Assembly (NCBI GenBank): GCA_934249265.1
Contig: CAKQKQ010000046.1
Coordinates: 1 to 14,246 of the forward strand
Direction: 5' to 3'
DNA from: an uncultured Clostridia bacterium
GTDB taxonomy: Bacteria; Bacillota; Clostridia; Christensenellales; Borkfalkiaceae
Length of the DNA: 14,246 nucleotides
Made by a program: the position numbers and the translations under genes. This document shows positions 5,880 through 14,192 of the stretch, piece by piece. The notes below the pieces were generated by a model that made no database searches, was not told the DNA's origin, and worked only from the letters and a program-made list of their open reading frames with translations. Within the stretch, counting starts at the first letter, position 1; the number at the start of each line of letters is the position of its first letter.

Positions 5880-7336
5880 TGAAAATATCACAACTTGTTG
5901 CCCGCTTGGGGTTTATTAAAATAATAGGGCAAGATTGCAACGTAAGGCATTTGACCCATAGCAGTAAAGACTGTATAAACGGCAGTTTGTACTTTTGCTT
6001 GAAAGGAGACTGTTTCGACGGTGCGGATTATGTAAAAGAGGCGGAGAAAAACGGAGCGGTTGCCATTGTAAGCGAAGAAATTTTAGATACGTCGCTTACG
6101 CAAATTATAGTAAAAGACGCACGCGAAAGCATGAGCGAAATATGCGCCGAATTTTACTCGAACCCTCAAAATATGCTTAAAATTATAGGCGTCGTGGGGA
6201 CTAACGGAAAAACGACCACGTGCCATATTATCGAAAATATTTTAAAAGTAGCGGGATACAACGTGGCTAATATCGGCACGCTCGGGATAAAGTACAACGG
6301 CAAAACGATAAGTACGGATATGACGACTCCCGACCCCGAAATTTTATACAAATACTTGTGCGACATGGTGTACGCGTCAGTCGATTACGTAGTTATGGAG
6401 GTTTCGGCACACGCGATTTATTATAAAAAAATTTCACCAATAATGTTTGACTCGATAGTGTATACAAACGTTTCGCAAGACCACCTCGATTTTTTCGATA
6501 ATATGCAAGAATATGTCGGGATTAAGCGAAGCGTATTGTGTAAAAAGCACGCAAAAAGGCTGATAATCAACGCCGACGACGAACTCGGAAGAGAGGTAAT
6601 CAAGCAAGAAGAGTGTTTTTCATACGGAATTGAAAATCCTTGCGACGTATTTGCGATAAACGTTGAAGAAAATGAGAATGGAATAAAATACGTGATGAAT
6701 TTGTTTGACGACGTAATCAATATCGAGTGTCCGCTTATAGGTTTGCACAACGTGTATAATACGCTCGCCGCAGCCACATGTTTGTATGAGGCGGGCATCG
6801 ATACCGACGATATCGCTTACGGAATTAAAGAGTTGACTCAAGTATCGGGCAGAGGTCAGTTGTGCGCAAAAACGCTAAACGGCGGCAAGGTTTACGTCGA
6901 TTACGCGCACACGCCGGACGGACTTAAAAAAATATTGTTCTCGATGAAAAATATTAGTAAAGGAAAAGTGGTATGTCTTTTCGGTTGCGGCGGAAACAGA
7001 GACAAATCGAAAAGAGAAATAATGGGCGAAGTTTCGGGTAGTTGCGCCGATTTTACGATAATCACAACCGATAATCCGCGGTTTGAAGACGCCCTTAAAA
7101 TAATGTCGCAAATAGAAAAAGGAGTAAGAAAAAAGACTTTATCGTACATAAGCATTGCGGATAGATATCAAGCCATCGAGTACGGCATAAATATGCTTGA
7201 AGAAGGCGACGTTTTGTTGGTTGCAGGAAAAGGCGGTGAGACGACGCAAGAAGTTATGGGAATAAAGAGAAAGTTTAACGACGCCGACGTGATAAACGAA
7301 ATTGTCGGCGGCAAAAACGTGAGGAAAATAAATTGA
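5876..7336 (+). CDS. murE: UDP-MurNAc-tripeptide synthetase, meso-DAP-adding
   Basis: MurE is a cytoplasmic Mur ligase that adds the third peptide residue to UDP-MurNAc-L-Ala-D-Glu using ATP. The 486 residues show the ATP loop GTNGKTTT (108-115), EVSAHA (175-180), QDHLDFF (201-207), the probable carbamylated lysine in YVGIKRSVL (K217), HNVYN (291-295), and VDYAHTPDGL (341-350). DNPR (399-402) is the signature for meso-diaminopimelate rather than lysine, so A1gamma-type peptidoglycan is predicted. The later diamino-acid motif, usually GKGHE, reads GKGGE (451-455): the Gly and Glu that contact DAP remain but His is Gly. The start overlaps the PBP stop (ATGA). GAGGTG (5868-5873) also suits a second ATG at 5879, so the first Met may be dispensable. 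murF, often next, is missing here. Confidence 0.96.
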   Translation: MMKISQLVARLGFIKIIGQDCNVRHLTHSSKDCINGSLYFCLKGDCFDGADYVKEAEKNGAVAIVSEEILDTSLTQIIVKDARESMSEICAEFYSNPQNMLKIIGVVGTNGKTTTCHIIENILKVAGYNVANIGTLGIKYNGKTISTDMTTPDPEILYKYLCDMVYASVDYVVMEVSAHAIYYKKISPIMFDSIVYTNVSQDHLDFFDNMQEYVGIKRSVLCKKHAKRLIINADDELGREVIKQEECFSYGIENPCDVFAINVEENENGIKYVMNLFDDVINIECPLIGLHNVYNTLAAATCLYEAGIDTDDIAYGIKELTQVSGRGQLCAKTLNGGKVYVDYAHTPDGLKKILFSMKNISKGKVVCLFGCGGNRDKSKREIMGEVSGSCADFTIITTDNPRFEDALKIMSQIEKGVRKKTLSYISIADRYQAIEYGINMLEEGDVLLVAGKGGETTQEVMGIKRKFNDADVINEIVGGKNVRKIN

Positions 7337-8310
7337 ATTACATTTTGACTTTTTTATTTGCGCTTTTTTTATCTATTATTAGCGGTATAGTAGTTATACC
7401 GCTTTTAAAAAAATTGAAAGCGGGACAAGTAATACTCGGTTACGTAAAAGAACACGCCGACAAAGGCGGTACGCCCACAATGGGAGGTTTGTTTTTTATT
7501 TTATCAGCCGCCGCGGCTTTTTTCGTGTTTGCGGGCAAAATTTCAAGACTGTCGCTCGTTTGTATGGTGACGGGCTTGTCATTTATGGCGGTCGGTTTTT
7601 TAGACGATTATATAAAAATCAAAGAACAGCGAAATTTGGGACTTAAAGCCTATCAAAAAATAATATTTCAACTGTCGATTTCTTTAATAGCGTCGATATT
7701 TGCTTATAAAAACGGGTTGACGAAATTTTACGTGCCGTTCACGAAATTAAACGTCGATTTAGGTTTTTTTACAATACCTATAGTTATGTTTGTGTTTATC
7801 GCAACGGTGAATTGCGTCAACCTTACCGACGGTCTCGACGGACTCGCGGCAAACGTAAGCGACGTGTATTTGTTGTTTGTCGCCTTGCTTATATATTTCC
7901 AAACGACAAACGGCAGCGGTGCGCTCACAAGCACTGAAAGTCAAAATTTGATTTTGCTTTGCGTTTGTTTAATCGGCGGCGGCGAGGGCTTTTTATTGTT
8001 TAACACTCACAAAGCGAGCGTGTTTATGGGCGATACGGGATCGCTTGCGTTGGGCGGTTTTATTTCCACGATAAGCATTTTTTCGGGAAATATGTTTTTT
8101 ATTCCGTTTTTAGGCATAATGTTCGTACTTTCGGGCATATCAGTAATTATACAAGTATTACACTACAAACGGACGAAAAAAAGAGTGTTTTTGATGGCTC
8201 CGCTTCACCACCACTTTGAAGAAAAGGGTTATGCGGAATGTAAAATCGTCAACGCTTATAAACTCGTTTCGGTTGTAACGGGAGTGCTGTGTTTAATCAG
8301 ATATATGTGA
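7333..8310 (+). CDS. mraY: Phospho-N-acetylmuramoyl-pentapeptide transferase
   Basis: MraY is an integral membrane enzyme that transfers phospho-MurNAc-pentapeptide from UDP to undecaprenyl phosphate, forming lipid I. The 325 residues are typical, with about ten hydrophobic helices. Family signatures: GGTPTMGG (45-52), the catalytic D91-D92 in GFLDDYIK (88-95), NLTDGLDGLA (163-172), FMGDTGSLALGG (231-242), and the histidine motif APLHHHFE (289-296). The usual NxPA before FMGD reads NTHKA. The start is TTG at 7333, overlapping the murE stop by four bases (TTGA), with GTGAGG 8 bases upstream. The non-ATG start plus overlap suggests its level is tied to murE translation. It precedes murD by 7 bases. 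Confidence 0.97.
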   Translation: MNYILTFLFALFLSIISGIVVIPLLKKLKAGQVILGYVKEHADKGGTPTMGGLFFILSAAAAFFVFAGKISRLSLVCMVTGLSFMAVGFLDDYIKIKEQRNLGLKAYQKIIFQLSISLIASIFAYKNGLTKFYVPFTKLNVDLGFFTIPIVMFVFIATVNCVNLTDGLDGLAANVSDVYLLFVALLIYFQTTNGSGALTSTESQNLILLCVCLIGGGEGFLLFNTHKASVFMGDTGSLALGGFISTISIFSGNMFFIPFLGIMFVLSGISVIIQVLHYKRTKKRVFLMAPLHHHFEEKGYAECKIVNAYKLVSVVTGVLCLIRYM

Positions 8311-8317
8311 GGTAACT

Positions 8318-9658
8318 ATGGATATAGTCAATCAAACGTTTTTGGTTGCGGGTTTGGGCGCAAGCGGTAAAAGCGCGATCGAACTTATTTTAAAGCGCGG
8401 CGGCAAATGCTACGTTTATGACGACGATGCCGAAAAATATAAAAACGAAAACGTACAAACGCTCGTTTCGTCGGGCGCGAAACTCGTTTTAAAAGACGAT
8501 TTAGACAACGTAATCGATAAAATCGATGTGCTTGTGTTGAGCCCGGGCGTACCGCTCGACCACGATATAGCCGTAAAATGCAAAAACAAGGGCAAAAGAA
8601 TAATCGGCGAATTGGAATTGGGGTATTTGTCCGCATTTCCTACGTACGTTTGCATTACGGGCACGAACGGTAAAACGACTACCACTTCAATGGTGCAAGA
8701 AATTTTAAAACAAGGCAGTCGCAATGTACATGTCGTGGGGAATATAGGCATACCGATAACTTCAAAATGCGAAAGTTTTAACGCGGAAGATATAGTAGTG
8801 TGCGAAGTATCGAGTTTTCAACTTGAAACTTTCACTTCGTTTATACCGCATATCGCGGCTATTTTAAACATAACCCCAGACCATTTAAGCAGACATTACA
8901 ACATGGATAATTACATATATTTAAAGGGAAAAATACTGCGAAATTTGCGGGAGAGCGAGTATTGCGTGCTTAATGCGGAAGACGCTACGGTAAAGCAATT
9001 CGCAAGCGGAACTCGGGCAAAAGTCGTATATTTTTCGGATAAGCAAGAGGTTGACGGGGCATACTTGAAAGACGGTAAAATTTATTTTAAAGGTGAAGAA
9101 ATTTTGCCCGTAGACGAAATACCCATCGGCGGCGAACATAACGTGCAAAATACGCTTGCGAGCGTCGCGATATCAAAAATTTTAGGGTACGATAATCAAA
9201 CGATCGCAAACGGAATAAAATCGTTTAGAGGAGTAAAACACAGAATAGAACTCGTCAAGGAAAAAGACGGCGTATCGTATATCAACGACTCCAAAGCGAC
9301 GAATATCGACGCCACAATTAAGGCAATTGACTGCATCAACAAGCCGATAGTGCTTATTTTAGGCGGTAAAGACAAAGGACTCGATTACGAACTTTTATTT
9401 GAAGAAATAAAAAGAAAAGACGTTGTACACGTCGTGCTTACGGGTGAAACGAGGTACGCCATGCTCGAGTGCGCGTCGAGAATGGGATATTACGAAGTGA
9501 CGCTTTCTTCTTCGTTTGAAAGCGCGGTAAAAATTGCTTCTATCGAGTGTCCGCAGGGAGGCGCGGTATTGTTGAGTCCCGCATGCAGTAGTTTCGACTG
9601 TTTTTCGGGATACGAAGAGAGAGGTAACCGCTTTTGCGAAATAGTGGAAAAGTTATAA
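8318..9658 (+). CDS. murD: UDP-N-acetylmuramoyl-L-alanine--D-glutamate ligase
   Basis: MurD adds D-glutamate, made by MurI, to UDP-MurNAc-L-Ala in the cytoplasm with ATP hydrolysis. The 446 residues match the family length. Seen in order: nucleotide-sugar binding AGLGASGKSA (11-20), SPGVP (75-79), ATP loop GTNGKTTTTS (115-124), EVSSFQLE (163-170), NITPDHLSRH (184-193), the probable carbamylated lysine K203, HNVQN (274-278), KHRIE (307-311), NDSKATNIDA (323-332), LILGGKDKG (346-354) and the C-terminal LLSPACSSFD (418-427) with YEERG (432-436). The ATG follows GTGAGGTAAC, whose first bases include the mraY stop. Its 3' end overlaps the ftsW reading frame by 25 bases if ftsW starts at 9634. Confidence 0.97.
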   Translation: MDIVNQTFLVAGLGASGKSAIELILKRGGKCYVYDDDAEKYKNENVQTLVSSGAKLVLKDDLDNVIDKIDVLVLSPGVPLDHDIAVKCKNKGKRIIGELELGYLSAFPTYVCITGTNGKTTTTSMVQEILKQGSRNVHVVGNIGIPITSKCESFNAEDIVVCEVSSFQLETFTSFIPHIAAILNITPDHLSRHYNMDNYIYLKGKILRNLRESEYCVLNAEDATVKQFASGTRAKVVYFSDKQEVDGAYLKDGKIYFKGEEILPVDEIPIGGEHNVQNTLASVAISKILGYDNQTIANGIKSFRGVKHRIELVKEKDGVSYINDSKATNIDATIKAIDCINKPIVLILGGKDKGLDYELLFEEIKRKDVVHVVLTGETRYAMLECASRMGYYEVTLSSSFESAVKIASIECPQGGAVLLSPACSSFDCFSGYEERGNRFCEIVEKL

Positions 9659-10788
9659 GCAAAAACATACGAAAACAAAGGGGGAGCAACGGGGACGTTT
9701 TGCTCCTCGTTTTAGTTGTATTGCTTGCCGTTTACGGAGTAATTGCAGTGTATTCGGCGAGTAATTACACCGCACAAATAGATTACGGAAATAAATATTA
9801 TTATTTTGGTAAGCAAATAATCGGCGTTGTGCTGGGCGCGGCGGCAATGATTTTTACCGCAAATTTCGATTATAGAAAATATAAAAAATTCGGTATTGTT
9901 TTTTATGCCGTAGGACTTATTTTATTAATGCTGGTATTTGTGCCGGGGCTTGGAGTAGAAAGTTACGGTGCAAAAAGATGGATAGGTATTGCGGGAATAA
10001 CAATTCAACCGTCGGAAATAGCGAAATTTGCTTACGTTTTTTTAGTTGCGGGAATAATAGGCAACGACCCCGGTGCGTTAAACACGTTTAAAGGCATAAT
10101 CAAGGTGTGTATTTCGGGCGGCATAGTTTGCTTGCTTATTATGTGCGAACCAAATATGTCCGTAACAATGTGCGTGGGGCTTACGATGCTTACGCTGCTG
10201 TTTTGCTGCGGATTAAACGGTAAAATTTTCGCGGTGCTTTTAGTTCCTATTGCTTTGGCTGTGCCCGTATTGATTATTGCCGAGCCGTACAGACTGAAAA
10301 GGTTAAAGGCGTTTTTAAATCCGTGGGAAAACCCCAAGGGCGAAGGATATCAACTTCTGCAGTCTTTGTATGCGTTGGGGTCGGGAAACGTGTTCGGCGT
10401 AGGGCTTTTTAAATCGAGACAAAAATATAGATTTTTACCCTTTGCCGAAAGCGATTTCATTTTGGCGGTCATCGGCGAAGAAACGGGACTTTTCGGCGTG
10501 CTTTTGCTGTTTGCCGTAATATTCGTCGTGATTTATAAAGGCTATAAAATTGCGGGAAAATGCAATAATTTTTACGGATTTACGCTTTGCGTTGGCATAA
10601 CTACGGTGTATGCGGTGCAAGTCGTGATAAACGCACTTGTTGTTACGGGGAGCATACCGCCCACGGGACTACCGTTGCCGCTTATAAGCGCGGGTAATAC
10701 TTCGATAATTGTTTTTATGGCAATGTTCGGCGTGGTGTACAATATATCCAAAGACAGCAAGTCACCGATTTATATAGACGATACATAA
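9634..10788 (+). CDS. ftsW: SEDS peptidoglycan polymerase FtsW/SpoVE
   Basis: This membrane glycosyltransferase polymerises lipid II at the septum together with the class B PBP. The 384 residues contain about ten hydrophobic helices and SEDS signatures: VYSASNY (39-45), AKRWIGIAGITIQPSEIAKF (113-132), EPNMS (172-176), the loop from NPWENPKGEGYQL (229-241) through KYRFLPFAESDFI with the predicted catalytic Asp D274, GEETGLFG (281-288) and PPTGLPLPLIS (342-352). The usual ISYGGSS end reads ISAGNTS. The proposed TTG start at 9634 lies 10 bases after GAGAGG inside murD and gives a basic cytoplasmic tail. A TTG at 9700 after AAGGGGGAG is an alternative. FtsW and SpoVE cannot be separated by sequence; the locus and the single PBP partner favour FtsW. 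murG, often next, is absent. Confidence 0.94.
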   Translation: MRNSGKVISKNIRKQRGSNGDVLLLVLVVLLAVYGVIAVYSASNYTAQIDYGNKYYYFGKQIIGVVLGAAAMIFTANFDYRKYKKFGIVFYAVGLILLMLVFVPGLGVESYGAKRWIGIAGITIQPSEIAKFAYVFLVAGIIGNDPGALNTFKGIIKVCISGGIVCLLIMCEPNMSVTMCVGLTMLTLLFCCGLNGKIFAVLLVPIALAVPVLIIAEPYRLKRLKAFLNPWENPKGEGYQLLQSLYALGSGNVFGVGLFKSRQKYRFLPFAESDFILAVIGEETGLFGVLLLFAVIFVVIYKGYKIAGKCNNFYGFTLCVGITTVYAVQVVINALVVTGSIPPTGLPLPLISAGNTSIIVFMAMFGVVYNISKDSKSPIYIDDT

Positions 10789-10815
10789 ATTATTAAGTGT
10801 GAGAGGCTTAATAAT
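10789..10815 (+). promoter_or_regulatory. Hairpin presenting the murA ribosome binding site in its loop
   Basis: The whole ftsW-murA gap is one perfect inverted repeat: ATTATTAAG (10789-10797), loop TGTGAGAGG (10798-10806), CTTAATAAT (10807-10815). The left arm begins right after the ftsW stop and the right arm ends right before the murA ATG. The Shine-Dalgarno GAGAGG (10801-10806) fills the loop, 9 bases before ATG. With only one G-C pair the stem is weak and may be opened by ribosomes finishing ftsW. It could tune murA translation to ftsW translation. There is no T-tract, so it is not a terminator. Confidence 0.6.
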
Positions 10816-12078
10816 ATGTTGTACTATAAAGTGCAAGGTAAAACGAAGTTATACGGCGAGGTAAATATAGGTTGCGCAAAAAATTCCGTTTTGCCTTTAA
10901 TTGCCGCTTGTATGATGATTAAAAATAAAGTTTTGCTTAAAAACGTTAACCCGATAGGCGACGTAAACGTGATGTGCGAAATTTTTAAATCGCTTGGCGG
11001 CAGTTGCGAAATTCAAGACGGAAACCTTTTACTCGACGGAAGTAATATAAATAAATTCATAATGCCCGACGATTTGACGGGCAAAATTCGCGCGTCCTTT
11101 TTCAGTGTGGGCGCGCTTTTAAGCGTTTTCGGCAGAGTAAAAATTAAAAAGCCAGGGGGTTGCGATATAGGCGCAAGACCCGTCGATATACACGTCGCTT
11201 GTTTAAAGCAGTTGGGCGTAAAGGTGTATGAAGAGAAATCGTCTTATTATTTTGAAAAAACGCGTTGCGGCGGTGACGACGTTGTTAGGTTGCCTTATCC
11301 GTCGGTAGGTGCGACAGAAAATTTGATTTTGGCGAGCGTAATTAAGGACGGAACTACGCTTATAAGAAATTGCGCCAAAGAACCCGAAATCGTCGATTTG
11401 CAAAACTTTTTAAACAAATGCGGCGCAAAAATAAAAGGTGCTGGCAGCGGAGAAATTTTCATCGACGGCGTGAAAAATTTTGCGACTTGTCAAATCGAGT
11501 ATCAACCCGTGAGCGACAGAATAGAGGCGGGCACTTACGTGTTGGCGGGGTGCGCTTGCGGCGGCGAAATCGCTATTAATAATATAAGTATAAATTTAAT
11601 AAATATATTATTAAAAAATATACGAAATAATGCTTGCAAAATAAAGGCAAATAATGATAAAATAATAGTGCAAAGCAGTATCGGCGGTTTTCCGACGAGA
11701 TTTATAAGAACAGGACCTTATCCTATGTTCCCGACCGATTTGCAACCGCAGTTTGTTGCGGCTATGCTCACTCGGGACGATTTTTCGATAATCGAAGAAG
11801 ACGTATTTGAAAAAAGGTTTTCTTACGTAGAGGAATTGAGAAAACTCGGCGGCAATATCGAAATAATCGGCAATAGGGCGATAGTGGGTAAATCGTCGCT
11901 TCACGGTGCGGAAATAAAATGCGCCGATTTACGCGGCGGCAGTGCGCTTGTCATTGCGAGTATGTGCGCCGAAGGAAATTCCGTTATTCGCGATATAGAA
12001 CATATCGAAAGAGGATATTTTGATTTCGATAAAAAATTATCTTCGCTGGGCGCGAAGATAGAAAGGTGCGAAGATTAA
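10816..12078 (+). CDS. murA: UDP-N-acetylglucosamine 1-carboxyvinyltransferase
   Basis: MurA transfers enolpyruvate from PEP to UDP-GlcNAc, the first committed step of peptidoglycan synthesis. The 420 residues match the family. K22-N23 (in CAKNSVLPL), the catalytic loop PGGCDIGARPVD (113-124) with C116, SVGATENLILAS (163-174), DRIEAGTY (234-241), PYPMFPTDLQPQF (301-313, D308 as general base), FEKRFSYVEEL (331-341), DLRGGSALVIA (371-381) and RGYFDFDKKL (399-408) are all present. Retention of Cys rather than Asp in the loop predicts that the enzyme is covalently inactivated by fosfomycin. The product is cysteine-rich (nine or more Cys). The start follows the hairpin with the Shine-Dalgarno in its loop. 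Downstream is a 145-bp gap before ftsQ. Confidence 0.97.
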   Translation: MLYYKVQGKTKLYGEVNIGCAKNSVLPLIAACMMIKNKVLLKNVNPIGDVNVMCEIFKSLGGSCEIQDGNLLLDGSNINKFIMPDDLTGKIRASFFSVGALLSVFGRVKIKKPGGCDIGARPVDIHVACLKQLGVKVYEEKSSYYFEKTRCGGDDVVRLPYPSVGATENLILASVIKDGTTLIRNCAKEPEIVDLQNFLNKCGAKIKGAGSGEIFIDGVKNFATCQIEYQPVSDRIEAGTYVLAGCACGGEIAINNISINLINILLKNIRNNACKIKANNDKIIVQSSIGGFPTRFIRTGPYPMFPTDLQPQFVAAMLTRDDFSIIEEDVFEKRFSYVEELRKLGGNIEIIGNRAIVGKSSLHGAEIKCADLRGGSALVIASMCAEGNSVIRDIEHIERGYFDFDKKLSSLGAKIERCED

Positions 12079-12223
12079 AAAGTTTTGTCCGCAATAAGCC
12101 GCACACGATTACTAAACCGCACGCAATATGCACATTTGCGTTTAATAAGTGAGCAACAAGCGAAACCGCTTAATTACGATTTTACGAAAAATTTTAAGAT
12201 ATACAAAAAACACGAGGAGAAAT
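12079..12223 (+). other. murA-ftsQ spacer with small inverted repeats
   Basis: This is the longest gap after ftsL. It holds ACGCAA/TTGCGT (12121-12126 and 12136-12141, loop of 9), followed by TTTAATAAG, and AAGCG/CGCTT (12158-12162 and 12167-12171, loop of 4), followed by AATTACGATTTT. CCGCA recurs at three places before them (about 12090-12123). Both stems are short and their T-tracts poor, so partial termination or RNA processing is possible but unproven. I see no convincing promoter. GAGGAG (12214-12219) is the ftsQ ribosome binding site. Confidence 0.4.
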
Positions 12224-13015
12224 ATGAAGCACAAAAGACTTATAGTATCGCTTACAAGTTTAATATTCGTAGTCATATTCTTTTTGTGTTTGACGTCGCT
12301 TTTTTCAATTAAGGACGTTACGGTAAAGTTTACCGTGCTTGACAACAATATCGAATATTCCGAAGTGAGCGAAAATCTCGCTTGTTTTGAAAAGAAGAAT
12401 TTACTTTTTTTAGACGTTAAAGAAGTTGAAGACAAACTTAAAAACAACGGTTATTTTAAAATCGAAAGCGTAAGAAAAATCTACCCTAATCGTCTTGAAG
12501 TGAAAATTCAAGAAAGGGTGGAGGTTTTTGCCGTGCAAAGCGACGACGGGTTTTATATACTCGACAACGATTTTTACGTAGTCGCGCACAAAGAGAAAAA
12601 CGAAAACCGTCTCGACGGCGTGAGGAATATACTTTTGACGGTAAACGTCGAAGGTTTCGATACTCACGATATTCGCGTCGGACAAACATTGTCGGTCGTT
12701 TCTCATCAAGCGTTTATCGCAATGAGCAATATGTACCGCTCGTTTTCGGACAGTAGAAATATAATTTCGCATATATTAATTGCGCCGTCGGCAGTCGGCG
12801 ATACTTATAGAGTTACTTTTACTATGGTAGAAGGGGTAAAAATAGAAATATGGGACGTTGCCGGTAGGGATTTTGTCAATAACGAGGCAAAAATCAACAA
12901 GGCGATAGACGCTTACGACAAACTCGACGATTACAAAAAGACGAAAGGCAAAATTCTTTCGTTTACCGACGTCGAGGGAACTGTCAGGTCGCGTTATGAC
13001 GATACGGCTAATTGA
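12224..13015 (+). CDS. ftsQ: Cell division protein FtsQ/DivIB
   Basis: FtsQ (DivIB in Firmicutes) is a bitopic membrane protein that scaffolds FtsL, DivIC and the FtsW-PBP synthase at the septum. From ATG 12224 it has 263 residues: a short basic cytoplasmic end (MKHKR), one membrane helix at about 7-27, an external POTRA domain at about 28-98 (FSIKDVTV start, KKNLLFLDVKEVEDKLKN, YFKIESVRKIYPNRLEVKI), then the beta domain. YPNRLEVKIQER is the most family-like element. The start is chosen because GAGGAG lies 4 bases upstream. The in-frame GTG at 12149 would add 25 basic residues but has no ribosome binding site. Divergence is high beyond the POTRA, as usual for this family. It is followed by ftsA after 19 bases. 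Confidence 0.88.
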   Translation: MKHKRLIVSLTSLIFVVIFFLCLTSLFSIKDVTVKFTVLDNNIEYSEVSENLACFEKKNLLFLDVKEVEDKLKNNGYFKIESVRKIYPNRLEVKIQERVEVFAVQSDDGFYILDNDFYVVAHKEKNENRLDGVRNILLTVNVEGFDTHDIRVGQTLSVVSHQAFIAMSNMYRSFSDSRNIISHILIAPSAVGDTYRVTFTMVEGVKIEIWDVAGRDFVNNEAKINKAIDAYDKLDDYKKTKGKILSFTDVEGTVRSRYDDTAN

Positions 13016-13034
13016 CGGTTAACGAGGGATAAAA

Positions 13035-14177
13035 ATGCTTAAAAACGGAGTTACAATTTTAGATATAGGTTCGTCTAAAGTTACGTTGCTTTTAGGCGAG
13101 CGAGGGGTAAACAGAACGTACAATATCGACGCCGTCGAAGAAAGGGAGTACGAGGGTTACGCTTCGGGAGAATTTCTCGATATAAACAGCCTTAACGAAG
13201 CGGTTGAAAACTGTTTTGCCGCAATTGACGAGCCGATAAGAAAAAAAATAAAAAAAGTATACGTGGGCGTGCCGGGGGAATTTATACGAGTGCACAACCG
13301 CAGACAACAAATTACTTTCAGCAAACCCAAAAAAGTAAACAGAAAAGACATAGACAGACTTAAACAATTCACTTTTTCAAATCTCAACGAAACCGAGTGG
13401 AAATTGGTGCGCGTTTCGGCGGTGAAATACATTACCGACGGCGGCAGACAATCGGCTTTGCCCGTAGGGATAAAAACATCTAAATTAGAAGGAGTTTTGA
13501 CGGGCTTTACTTCGTCGTTATACTTTATTCGCGTAATAAAAGAATTGCTTAAAGATTTAAACGTAAAAGACGTAGAATTTGTGCCGACTCAACTTGCCGA
13601 ATCGTTGTTTTTGTTTTCGAGAGAACAGCGCGATACCACCAAAATTTTATTGGATGTGGGGTACATTTCCACGACGTTTTCACTTTGTAGGGGCGATGGC
13701 ATAATTTATCAGAATTCGTTTTCGCTCGGCGGCGGGTATATTTCGGCATATTTAATGCAAGAGTTTTCGTTGCCCGACATAAAAGATGCCGAAAAACTTA
13801 AACGAAAAGTTAATCTTGCGTCAAAAAGTACGAGATACGACATCGTCGTAAACAACGACATTCTTTCTTTCCCGTCGGATAAAGTACACCCGATAGTGAC
13901 AAACGTGCTCGATATGATTGCGGAAAGCATAATTCAATGTTTAAGCGAATGTTCGAGAATGATTCCCGAAACGACCTCGGAAATTTCGCTGACGGGCGGC
14001 GGTATAAGTTATATAAGGGGTGCGAGAGATTTACTTGTAAAGCGCACCGATTACAGCATCGAAATTGCCGTACCCGACATACCTTACATGAACAAACCAA
14101 ACGAAACTTCAAAGTTTGCGCTTTTGAGTTTCGCTTTAAACGATAAAATCAACAACAGAAGACTTTTTTTCAGATAA
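13035..14177 (+). CDS. ftsA: Cell division protein FtsA
   Basis: FtsA is an actin-like ATPase that tethers FtsZ filaments to the membrane. The 380 residues show phosphate-binding loop 1, DIGSSKVT (10-17), the SHS2/1C region (about 80-160), phosphate loop 2, LLDVGYIST (205-213), SLGGGYISAYL (230-240) and the adenosine motif LTGGGISYIRGA (319-330). The Shine-Dalgarno GAGG lies 7 bases before the ATG. The family's usual flexible linker and C-terminal amphipathic helix are not evident: the protein stops soon after the core with NNRRLFFR. The final codons contain seven T's (14164-14170). A -1 shift there would replace the last residues with a 17-residue basic tail (see findings). Membrane attachment therefore needs another explanation: the short RRLFF end, the shifted tail, or a partner. 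ftsZ follows after 15 bases. Confidence 0.93.
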   Translation: MLKNGVTILDIGSSKVTLLLGERGVNRTYNIDAVEEREYEGYASGEFLDINSLNEAVENCFAAIDEPIRKKIKKVYVGVPGEFIRVHNRRQQITFSKPKKVNRKDIDRLKQFTFSNLNETEWKLVRVSAVKYITDGGRQSALPVGIKTSKLEGVLTGFTSSLYFIRVIKELLKDLNVKDVEFVPTQLAESLFLFSREQRDTTKILLDVGYISTTFSLCRGDGIIYQNSFSLGGGYISAYLMQEFSLPDIKDAEKLKRKVNLASKSTRYDIVVNNDILSFPSDKVHPIVTNVLDMIAESIIQCLSECSRMIPETTSEISLTGGGISYIRGARDLLVKRTDYSIEIAVPDIPYMNKPNETSKFALLSFALNDKINNRRLFFR

Positions 14178-14192
14178 TACGGAGGATTTATT

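Noticed and set aside
12149..12223. GTG at 12149 as the ftsQ start, adding 25 basic residues
   Set aside because: No Shine-Dalgarno before it, and the ATG at 12224 has GAGGAG upstream and gives a normal short cytoplasmic end.
12085..12312. Open frame of 75 codons starting in the murA-ftsQ gap
   Set aside because: TTG start without a ribosome binding site, no family-like features, and overlap with ftsQ in another frame.
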